A stretch of 64,000 bases of DNA from Drosophila pseudoobscura. Taxonomy: Eukaryota; Arthropoda; Insecta; Diptera; Drosophilidae. The stretch covers positions 19,415,001 to 19,479,000 of the forward strand of contig NC_046683.1 in NCBI RefSeq assembly GCF_009870125.1. Direction: 5' to 3'. The notes beneath the pieces were generated by a model. The model searched no databases and had not been told where the DNA came from. It saw nothing but the letters and a program-made list of their open reading frames with translations. Both the position numbers and the translations under genes were made by a program. Shown one piece after another: positions 50,974 through 61,510 of the stretch; positions within the stretch are counted from its first letter, which is position 1, and each line of letters starts with the position of its first letter.

Positions 50974-51849
50974 TTATTCTTTAAAGACATTTAATTTGTT
51001 GGATAATACTTCCAATGTGGATGACTATTTTACAAAAATTACTTTGGCTCCTGCCACCAAAAGTTTAGCAGGCTGGATCAGCTAAAAATTAACTTCGGCT
51101 TATTCAACATTAGCTTAACCGTAACCAACCACCATCCTGCTCTTTTCGCCAAAATAACAACGCTACCTACTTAATTCATGTCCAGCTCTCAGCCCGACAG
51201 ATCTCCTTAAAAACCTTAACCCAAACAACATACAAAAAATCGTACTCTTCCTTAAGATATCCAACATGTACCACAAACTCTAAAAGCCCCTTTAAATACA
51301 ATAATGCATAATAAGATAGCCAAAGCCATGTATCCAATAAATGTATAAACTACTCAATCAACTAGTTATTATTAGGTTAATTCACAACATTTGTCAATAC
51401 ACCACCACCATCAATAGCAATGTCCAACAACATAGCCCAAGGCCAAGGCCCTGCAGCCAGCTCTAAACCACCTTAGTTAGTTATCTCTCTCCATCTCTTA
51501 CAATAATAATAACAATAATTTTACAAAAATACAAAAATAGACAAAGGTTTATAATATAAATTAAATTTTTTTTTTTATTAGATTCGATTACCTATTAAAT
51601 TACAAAAAAACTTTTTATACAGGCAAATATGCTCCGGAATAAAGTTAAACTTTTCAGCGTGTAATTGTGCAGGCCTAATTTTGAAAGATTTTCCTTTTAA
51701 GTAATGTTTATTTCATGAAGATATCTACATTTTGTATTTCGCGCAGAACTTTAATTTAGCAAGCTGACATTAACAAAATCTGCACGAAATATTATATATG
51801 TATATGCACCTTGATATTTTCAAATACGTATCGATATATGTATATTACA
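50974..51849 (-). repeat. Amplified spacer, right-arm copy 1
   Basis: AT-rich spacer between the truncated ZAD gene and the next non-LTR relic. No coding potential. It shares the roughly 130-bp deletion relative to the left copy. Confidence 0.8.
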
Positions 51850-54235
51850 AGCGTTTATTTTATCTCATAGAAGACGTAACTAAAGGGCCTCCGAATGAAG
51901 ATCCTTCTCTGGCAAAAGGAACGGGTTAGGGCATCCACTACAACATTTTGAGTTAAATATTGAAACCCTACGTGGGATTTGTGGGTGCAGTAATCCTCTA
52001 GCTGCTTCATTTGGATGGTTAATGAGCCTGTCGTTGTATCGGCTGCTGTGATGGTTAATTTGATCGCCAACTTTTGGGATGAGGAGATCTTTTTTCAAGC
52101 ATTGCGGTCCGAACAAACCACGGGGCACCTGTCATCGCCCTTAGAGCCTTAGCTTGCATGACTCTGATTTTATTCAGATGCGTCTTCAGTGCACATCCCC
52201 AGACTTGAATGGCGTATGTCCGTATAGGGATTATCATTGCCTTGTACAACAAGACTTTATTGCGTAGGGGAAGCTTACTTTTTGAGTTGATGAGCCAGTG
52301 CAACTTTTTAAGTTTGTTTTGACATTTGATGACTGTAGCTCTGCTGTGTGGTCCCCAGGTCAGGCTTTTATCAAAGTGGACACCGAGGTAGCAGAGAATA
52401 GCAGTATCATCACCGTAAGTGGCGACCAGGAAGTTGCTTGGGTTGTCGTGAGGTAACGGCATGTCACATGTAAATAATGTGTACAGGATTGGCCCAAGAA
52501 CGCTGCCTTGCGGAACTCCAGCTTGTGACAATAAACGTTCTTTCTCGAAGAAATGATTTTATGACTGAATACTGTGGGGCGGGTAGTAGAATCTTTAGTT
52601 TGTATAAAAGTCCCTTGTGCCAGACTTTGTCAAAAGCTTGTTTTACGTCGAGAAACACCCCTGAACAATATTGCTTAGTTTCATAACCGTGGAGTATGTG
52701 TTGGGCCACTCTGTGAACTTGTTCCGGGGTCACGTGCTGTCTTCTGAAACCGAATTGGTGTGGTGGCATAGCTTCCTTGACGCAGCTTTCTGCCACCACT
52801 CTTTCGAATATCTTTGAGAAAACTGGCAGTAGGCTTATTGGTCTGTATGACTCCAGGGCTGACGTTGGTTTACCTGCCTTTAGTATCATCACAATCAGTG
52901 CACACTTCCATTGTAAAGTCCAACTAGATACATAATTCCCTCGCGTGGAAGCAGTTTTGCGATGCGGGTATCTATTAAGTCGTGCCCAGGAGCTTTATTG
53001 TTCAGAAGGGCTTTTATTTCCGCTTCAGCGGGCGAAACTGGCAGGGTTGGTATCGACATCTGTAGGGGCGCTTCTGAGTACCAGGAGACTGCTCGCGTGT
53101 GATCGGCTGGAGTGAATCTAGTCTCCATATTTCTAGCGAACGCTTCTGCTTTTTCCAAGTCAGACTTAACCCAGGTACCGTTGTCGTTTCTTATAGGAAA
53201 GCTGCACAGTGGCTGCCTCTTGATGCCACGGGAGAGAAGAGTTTCCAGAGATTGACCTGGCCACTTTCGGTTGTAACGGCTCTGTTTTGATCAGCGAGGG
53301 CCTTTTGAAAGTTTCTGCTTGCTCTGTGCATCTGAGCTTTAATGTCTGGGTCGTGAGCTCTAATGTAAGCTTTCCTTAATCTTCTCCTGCTACGCACAAG
53401 GTGGTTCTGCAGAGAGAGCTGAGCGCATTTCAATGAGAAGCGGTAAGTGATCGGAAGGAAGGTCGAAGTTCGCTTGTGCGTGCAGGAATCTATGGGGAAC
53501 GCCTTTGTAGATAGCGAAATCCAGGGCACTAGGGCCTTGCCAGTGGCATGAATGTTGGCTCCACTTGAGATTATATAGTTGTGGGCTAGTTATATGTGAT
53601 TTCGCGGCTTCTAGGGCAGGAGCGAGGGTTTCCCTACCATTGGTGGTTCGCATTCCAGTCCCCCAGTTCCAGCTGCAATGTATTTTGGATCAAAACTAGA
53701 TAATAAAGAGCGGAACTGAGAGCTTGTCCATAAGGTAGCAGGAGGACAAGTAACTTGAAGAAGTAGGGTTTTGACCACTTGGTGGACTGCATTCAGTTGA
53801 GTGGGGTTTTCTTTTTGGGATACTTCCAGCTACAGGAGCTCCGCTGTCCTGCCAGGGAACATGAGGGTTAGCAGTTGGCTGTGGGCATGGTTTTGGACAT
53901 TGTTTTGTGAACCTTCCGAGAGTCTTTGACAAGGGACTTTGATGAACGTTATTCCATTTTAGTGACAGGTAGATTTGGGTCGCGCGCCTAATAGTTTTCG
54001 CACAAGTTAGACGATAGAGTTGTTGTTTATTGTTGCCACTGTAGTGGGCTTGTCCGTTTTTATTGCTTTTGCACAGTCTTTCACAGCGATGTTGGGACGC
54101 GTCCGTATTCAACGAGAGCATGATCGAGACTCGCCATTTCCCTATAATTTGCAATCTATTTGCACATATGTATCTTGGCGATGGCGAGAGCGACGGCAAA
54201 TGCCATTTGTATTTACAAAATAATTGTGCAGTTTC
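51850..54235 (-). mobile_element. Non-LTR relic, copy 4
   Basis: Full extent of the relic (3' side at 51850, RT 52055-52892, partial endonuclease and ORF1 remnant 53390-54235). It has the same frameshifts and RT deletion as copy 1. Confidence 0.85.
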
Positions 54236-54361
54236 GCGCGGCGATATTATCGATACAGCTATCGATGTTTTTCTCAATCAACCCTGAAGTTAGGCAGCCG
54301 TCTGTTCGTATAAGCAAATTAGTATTAAACTTTGAATAGTGCACGTTCACCAAATATAAGG

Positions 54362-54810
54362 ATGAATAATCAATGCCGAGCTTGTGGGTCTGCCATGTAT
54401 AACACCAAAGGCAGGAACCTGTTCCAGAAGAAGAACGCCAAACTGTTGTTGAACTTCAATTTGGTGACGAACAACCTAGCGGTAAGTTGCATCTAATAAG
54501 TAACAAAATATGATTTCACTGATTTCCATATGAAACGCAGCTGAAAAAGGATCCGCGCGTACCCAGCTGCATATGTGCATCTTGTGCAGAATCTCTGAAT
54601 CGCGCAGTCATATTCCGAGCACGCGCCCTCGAGACTCAGGAGAACTTTCTGCAACAACGCGCGGGACTGCCAGAAAACGATCTGCCAACAGACGACGAAA
54701 CTCCTGGCGAAACATCCAATTCAGAGGTGAAAGCGCAGGATGCCGACTCCCTGATTAGTAGTCTGGAAAATGAGCTAGGCGGTAAAACTGTACAAAAAAT
54801 CCACAAATAG
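54362..54810 (+). CDS. ZAD-only short gene, right-arm copy 2
   Basis: The exons are 54362-54481 and 54541-54810, predicting the same 129-aa protein as the copy 3,837 bp upstream, with no difference seen by eye. Two identical open copies reflect very recent tandem duplication. Confidence 0.6.
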
Positions 54811-55686
54811 TTATTCTTTAAAGACATTTAATTTGTTGGATAATACTTCCAATGTGGATGACTATTTTACAAAAATTACTTTGGCTCCTGCCACCAAAAG
54901 TTTAGCAGGCTGGATCAGCTAAAAATTAACTTCGGCTTATTCAACATTAGCTTAACCGTAACCAACCACCATCCTGCTCTTTTCGCCAAAATAACAACGC
55001 TACCTACTTAATTCATGTCCAGCTCTCAGCCCGACAGATCTCCTTAAAAACCTTAACCCAAACAACATACAAAAAATCGTACTCTTCCTTAAGATATCCA
55101 ACATGTACCACAAACTCTAAAAGCCCCTTTAAATACAATAATGCATAATAAGATAGCCAAAGCCATGTATCCAATAAATGTATAAACTACTCAATCAACT
55201 AGTTATTATTAGGTTAATTCACAACATTTGTCAATACACCACCACCATCAATAGCAATGTCCAACAACATAGCCCAAGGCCAAGGCCCTGCAGCCAGCTC
55301 TAAACCACCTTAGTTAGTTATCTCTCTCCATCTCTTACAATAATAATAACAATAATTTTACAAAAATACAAAAATAGACAAAGGTTTATAATATAAATTA
55401 AATTTTTTTTTTTATTAGATTCGATTACCTATTAAATTACAAAAAAACTTTTTATACAGGCAAATATGCTCCGGAATAAAGTTAAACTTTTCAGCGTGTA
55501 ATTGTGCAGGCCTAATTTTGAAAGATTTTCCTTTTAAGTAATGTTTATTTCATGAAGATATCTACATTTTGTATTTCGCGCAGAACTTTAATTTAGCAAG
55601 CTGACATTAACAAAATCTGCACGAAATATTATATATGTATATGCACCTTGATATTTTCAAATACGTATCGATATATGTATATTACA
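54811..55686 (-). repeat. Amplified spacer, right-arm copy 2
   Basis: Near-identical repeat of the spacer at 50974-51849. Nothing else seen. Confidence 0.8.
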
Positions 55687-58070
55687 AGCGTTTATTTTAT
55701 CTCATAGAAGACGTAACTAAAGGGCCTCCGAATGAAGATCCTTCTCTGGCAAAAGGAACGGGTTAGGGCATCCACTACAACATTTTGAGTTAAATATTGA
55801 AACCCTACGTGGGATTTGTGGGTGCAGTAATCCTCTAGCTGCTTCATTTGGATGGTTAATGAGCCTGTCGTTGTATCGGCTGCTGTGATGGTTAATTTGA
55901 TCGCCAACTTTTGGGATGAGGAGATCTTTTTTCAAGCATTGCGGTCCGAACAAACCACGGGGCACCTGTCATCGCCCTTAGAGCCTTAGCTTGCATGACT
56001 CTGATTTTATTCAGATGCGTCTTCAGTGCACATCCCCAGACTTGAATGGCGTATGTCCGTATAGGGATTATCATTGCCTTGTACAACAAGACTTTATTGC
56101 GTAGGGGAAGCTTACTTTTTGAGTTGATGAGCCAGTGCAACTTTTTAAGTTTGTTTTGACATTTGATGACTGTAGCTCTGCTGTGTGGTCCCCAGGTCAG
56201 GCTTTTATCAAAGTGGACACCGAGGTAGCAGAGAATAGCAGTATCATCACCGTAAGTGGCGACCAGGAAGTTGCTTGGGTTGTCGTGAGGTAACGGCATG
56301 TCACATGTAAATAATGTGTACAGGATTGGCCCAAGAACGCTGCCTTGCGGAACTCCAGCTTGTGACAATAAACGTTCTTTCTCGAAGAAATGATTTTATG
56401 ACTGAATACTGTGGGGCGGGTAGTAGAATCTTTAGTTTGTATAAAAGTCCCTTGTGCCAGACTTTGTCAAAAGCTTGTTTTACGTCGAGAAACACCCCTG
56501 AACAATATTGCTTAGTTTCATAACCGTGGAGTATGTGTTGGGCCACTCTGTGAACTTGTTCCGGGGTCACGTGCTGTCTTCTGAAACCGAATTGGTGTGG
56601 TGGCATAGCTTCCTTGACGCAGCTTTCTGCCACCACTCTTTCGAATATCTTTGAGAAAACTGGCAGTAGGCTTATTGGTCTGTATGACTCCAGGGCTGAC
56701 GTTGGTTTACCTGCCTTTAGTATCATCACAATCAGTGCACACTTCCATTGTAAAGTCCAACTAGATACATAATTCCCTCGCGTGGAAGCAGTTTTGCGAT
56801 GCGGGTATCTATTAAGTCGTGCCCAGGAGCTTTATTGTTCAGAAGGGCTTTTATTTCCGCTTCAGCGGGCGAAACTGGCAGGGTTGGTATCGACATCTGT
56901 AGGGGCGCTTCTGAGTACCAGGAGACTGCTCGCGTGTGATCGGCTGGAGTGAATCTAGTCTCCATATTTCTAGCGAACGCTTCTGCTTTTTCCAAGTCAG
57001 ACTTAACCCAGGTACCGTTGTCGTTTCTTATAGGAAAGCTGCACAGTGGCTGCCTCTTGATGCCACGGGAGAGAAGAGTTTCCAGAGATTGACCTGGCCA
57101 CTTTCGGTTGTAACGGCTCTGTTTTGATCAGCGAGGGCCTTTTGAAAGTTTCTGCTTGCTCTGTGCATCTGAGCTTTAATGTCTGGGTCGTGAGCTCTAA
57201 TGTAAGCTTTCCTTAATCTTCTCCTGCTACGCACAAGGTGGTTCTGCAGAGAGAGCTGAGCGCATTTCAATGAGAAGCGGTAAGTGATCGGAAGGAAGGT
57301 CGAAGTTCGCTTGTGCGTGCAGGAATCTATGGGGAACGCCTTTGTAGATAGCGAAATCCAGGGCACTAGGGCCTTGCCAGTGGCATGAATGTTGGCTCCA
57401 CTTGAGATTATATAGTTGTGGGCTAGTTATATGTGATTTCGCGGCTTCTAGGGCAGGAGCGAGGGTTTCCCCACCATTGGTGGTTCGCATTCCAGTCCCC
57501 CAGTTCCAGCTGCAATGTATTTTGGATCAAAACTAGATAATAAAGAGCGGAACTGAGAGCTTGTCCATAAGGTAGCAGGAGGACAAGTAACTTGAAGAAG
57601 TAGGGTTTTGACCACTTGGTGGACTGCATTCAGTTGAGTGGGGTTTTCTTTTTGGGATACTTCCAGCTACAGGAGCTCCGCTGTCCTGCCAGGGAACATG
57701 AGGGTTAGCAGTTGGCTGTGGGCATGGTTTTGGACATTGTTTTGTGAACCTTCCGAGAGTCTTTGACAAGGGACTTTGATGAACGTTATTCCATTTTAGT
57801 GACAGGTAGATTTGGGTCGCGCGCCTAATAGTTTTCGCACAAGTTAGACGATAGAGTTGTTGTTTATTGTTGCCACTGTAGTGGGCTTGTCCGTTTTTAT
57901 TGCTTTTGCACAGTCTTTCACAGCGATGTTGGGACGCGTCCGTATTCAACGAGAGCATGATCGAGACTCGCCATTTCCCTATAATTTGCAATCTATTTGC
58001 ACATATGTATCTTGGCGATGGCGAGAGCGACGGCAAATGCCATTTGTATTTACAAAATAATTGTGCAGTT
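55687..58070 (-). mobile_element. Non-LTR relic, copy 5
   Basis: Same structure as copy 4. It abuts the promoter of the intact right ZAD gene, mirroring copy 1 on the left. At diagnostic sites (GKPTSALES, KSWRSN) it follows copy 4 rather than its mirror partner copy 1 (GKPSSALES, KRWRSN). Confidence 0.85.
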
Positions 58071-58084
58071 TCGCGCGGCGATAT

Positions 58085-58103
58085 TATCGATACAGCTATC
58101 GAT
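58085..58103. promoter_or_regulatory. DRE pair, promoter of right ZAD gene
   Basis: TATCGATA (58085-58092) and ATCGAT (58098-58103) lie about 100 bp upstream of the ZAD ATG, as in the left arm. Confidence 0.6.
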
Positions 58104-58198
58104 GTTTTTCTCAATCAACCCTGAAGTTAGACAGCCGTGTGTTCGTATAAGCAAATTAGTATTAAACTTTGAATAGTGCACGTTCACCAAATATAAGG

Positions 58199-59331
58199 AT
58201 GAATAATCAATGCCGAGCTTGTGGGTCTGCCGTGTATAACACCAAAGACAGGAACCTGTTCCAGAAGCAGAACGCCAAACTGTTGTTGAACTTCAATTTG
58301 GTGACTAACAACTCGGTAAGTTGCATCTAATAAGTAACAAAATATGATTTCACTGATTTCCATATGAAACGCAGCTGAAAAAGGATCCGCGCCTACCCAG
58401 CTGCTTATGTGCTTCTTGTGTAGAATATCTTAATCGCGCAGACATATTCCGAGCACGCTTCCTCGAGACTCAGGAGAACTTGCTGCAACAACGCGCGGGA
58501 CTGCCAGAAAACGATCTGCCAACAGACGACGAAACTCCTGGCGAAACATCCAATTCAGAGGTGAAAGCGCAGGATGCCGACTCCCTGATGAGTGGTCTGG
58601 AAAATGAGCTAGGCGGTAAAACTGGTTTCGACGGGACTGACGCCTATGAGACGGCGCAGGTTGCTGATTCACTGATTACGAGTCTGCAAAAGGACTCGGG
58701 ACACGAAAAGAAGAAGAGCAGTATTACCGAAAATATCATCAAAGCTCCAAAACAATTGGCCGATAACTCCACCTTCAGATCCTCTCCATCCACTACTCCA
58801 ACCTCCAGATCCCCTCTATCCACTACTCCAACCTCCAGTTCTACTCGACCCTCTCGTCTAACCTCCAAAAATGCCGCTCAATCTGACAAACGCCATCCTT
58901 TGCCCAAGAAAATCCTCAAGCGACGAAGCTGCACAATGAATAAGCTCAAATGCAAGTACGTATGAACTGAAATTCGAATGCTGTTTATTCAATTTCATAT
59001 AATGATCGATCAACGATTTCCTCTAGATTTTGCGAGCAAACCTTTGTAAGCCCCTTTGAGCTCAGTTGCCACATGCGATCGCACACGGCGGAGACATCAT
59101 GCAAGTGTTCATACTGTGACCGAGCGTTTTCAACTAAGGGAAACACCATCCGTCATGAGAGGTAAGAGATCGAAACGATTGGAGGCTAGTACTGAGTTTG
59201 TTGTATCTTGCAGAACCCATACAAGGCAGGCGGCGTTTGTCTGCCCAACTTGTGACATGTCCTTCACCCTTGCTACTGTGCTGAAGAGACATATTAGTCT
59301 TTACCACACTCAAATGAGCATGTCATTTTAA
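58199..59331 (+). CDS. ZAD-C2H2 zinc-finger protein, right-arm copy, intact
   Basis: The exons are 58199-58315, 58375-58955, 59027-59161 and 59214-59331, with lengths (117, 581, 135, 118) equal to those of the left copy. The product is 316 aa. ZAD cysteines, the Ser/Thr-Pro linker repeats and all three C2H2 fingers are intact. The few amino-acid differences from the left copy (for example QAAFVC against QAPFVC before the last finger) lie outside the zinc ligands. Transcription runs outward from the palindrome. Which copy is ancestral cannot be decided here. Confidence 0.9.
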
Positions 59332-59390
59332 CTCCAAAGAATGCATTGATCCATTCGCGAAGTAAGCTTCTGATACCATTACTTATAATG

Positions 59391-60676
59391 TGCCTTTATT
59401 AATGAATCTTTTGTATAAATAACGTTATGGACGAGTAAGTAATTGCATATTCATGTGGTTGGGACTCAGATTCGCTGGGTGGGATCGCGCGCTGCAAGGG
59501 CAGGACACTGGAGTTACCTGTCCCAAGATCTGTAGCTGCGACTTTTTATAAAGGCCTCGCTGAAGACCCTACAGGAACAGCTTTGAGGTCTGTTACTTGA
59601 GCTGTCCGAAGTGCGAACATACGCTGACGTTATGTAGATGGTAGCTTGGGAATGCCTCGCAATAGACCCACGAGCTGTCGATGCTTCTACGATTTGGTGT
59701 ATTGGGACGACCCCATGCTAGTGGTGATCGATTGTGAGTCCTGATCTTCTCATAGAGCCAGCTGGCTTTCGAGAAAGCGTAGCATCCAATTTTTAAATTG
59801 ACTTCTGCCTCTCCTCCAAGACGTATTCCATCCAGATGAGGTAGAAGACTTCTACAAGCGTAGCAGAAAAAGCACCTCGTGGCAAGCAGAGGTGTGGAAC
59901 ACTTGGTGGCACGGCACAGCCCTTGTGCAGTGGGGCACTGCATCTACAAGGCCATGTGTAGGCACAGATGGCAAATGAATTGAATGTGATTTGGGTCCAT
60001 TGATCGCTTGTCTGGAAAGGAACAGAGACTAGATAATAGATATTGATCAAGTGTTAAATTTAAGTTGACTTTTTGTACAGGGTGTATTCATGTGTTTAAT
60101 GGTTTATCTCCATTCTTCTCTGGATATGAACAGTCTTAAATCTGGTTTAAATATTTAATTGGTAGGAATTATTTTTTTACAAATTAATCGTTTTTATTCC
60201 AAATATTCTGAATTCCGATTCAAGGACTTCAGTAACAAACAACAAATAGCAATAGAAATATTTTTGGTGTTTAATTTTGTGTGTCATTGAGTCGGAGGAC
60301 AGTAGGGCCTGAGCCGAAAAAAGGTGGCAAAAATCAAAGAATTTGTTGAGTGCCTTGGATAATATGAATATACACATCTGATGGAGAATTTTGAAGAGCT
60401 CTCAAAATCGGAACCGCTTAATTGACAACCTCGCAAGACAAACGGCCAAAAAAACCCGCCAAACCAAATCATGTATTGACCGATTTTCGTGTGACGTTTC
60501 GTCAGTTAAATCGATTCAAAAGACAAATGGTTTTAGAAGCACAAAACGCCCTTTCAACCGTAGGTAAAGGAATATTCAAAGAGCAGGTACAAAAAATATC
60601 TCGAGAAAATAACGGAAAAGTTAGATCCATATACTACATCCGTACATCCATATATTGTATCTATTGGAAATTTAAT
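59391..60676. other. Unique segment between palindrome and next unit, with Cys-rich relic
   Basis: On the minus strand, MDPNHIQFICHLCLHMAL at about 59992-59939 ends at TAG. A neighbouring frame continues from 59943 to 59593 as Cys-rich sequence (CRATKCSTPLL, CFFCYACRSLLPHLDGIRLG). This looks like one zinc-binding protein split by a frameshift, but no family is recognised. A plus-strand ORF at 60422-60697 (Lys/Arg-rich, PKKPAKPNHVLTDFRVTFRQ) runs into the amplified spacer and ends in the spacer-encoded VQKIHK. Confidence 0.35.
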
Positions 60677-61510
60677 GTACAAAAAATCCACAAATAGTTA
60701 TTCTTTAAAGACATTTAATTTGTTGGATAATACTTCCAATGTGGATGACTATTTTACAAAAATTACTTTGGCTCCTGCCACCAAAAGTTTAGCAGGCTGG
60801 ATCAGCTAAAAATTAACTTCGGCTTATTCAACATTAGCTTAACCGTAACCAACCACCATCCTGCTCTTTTCGCCAAAATAACAACGCTACCTACTTAATT
60901 CATGTCCAGCTCTCACCCGACAGATCTCCTTAAAAACCTTAACCCAAACAACATACAAAAAATCGTACGTAAATAAGATAGCCAAAACCATGTATCCAAT
61001 AAATGTATAAACTACTCGATCAACTAATTATTATTAGGTTAATTCACAACATTTGTCAATACACCACCACCATCAATAGCAATGTCCAACAACATAGCCC
61101 AAGGCCAAGGCCCTGCAGCCAGCTCTAAACCACCTTAGTTAGTTATCTCTCTCCATCTCTTACAATAATAATAACAATAATTTTACAAAAATACAAAAAT
61201 AGACAAAGGCTTATAATATAAATTTAATTTTTTTTTATTAGATTCGATTACCTATTAAATTACAAAAAAAACTTTTTATACAGGCAAATATGCTCCGGAA
61301 TAAAGTTAAACTTTTCAGCGTGTAATTGTGCAGGCCTAATTTTGAAAGATTTTCCTTTTAAGTAATGTTTATTTCATGAAGATATCTACATTTTGTATTT
61401 CGCGCAGAACTTTAATTTAGCAAGCTGACATTAACAAAATCTGCACGAAATATTATATATGTATATGCACCTTGATATTTTCAAATACGTATCGATATAT
61501 GTATATTACA
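60677..61510 (-). repeat. Amplified spacer, outer copy
   Basis: Homology to the other spacers begins exactly at GTACAAAAAATCC (60677). A roughly 70-bp deletion relative to the other copies lies near 60968. It shares the roughly 130-bp deletion of the right-arm spacers. Confidence 0.8.

Larger units (their letters stand above)
48810..58127. repeat. Tandem repeat with 3,837-bp period, about 2.4 copies
   Basis: Positions separated by exactly 3,837 bp match throughout: 48811/52648, 50525/54362, 51855/55692 and 53696/57533. Each unit contains one non-LTR relic, one truncated ZAD gene and one spacer. Differences between units are very few, for example CCCTACC against CCCCACC near 53633/57470. Confidence 0.92.
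47890..59390 (-). repeat. Right arm of the large inverted repeat
   Basis: Reverse complement of 36850-44660 with one additional 3.8-kb unit inserted. The outer end lies just past the ZAD stop codon: TGATCCATTCGCGAAGT at about 59348 matches the left-side sequence near 36880. The inner end is near 47890. The two arms are nearly identical where they align. Confidence 0.9.
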
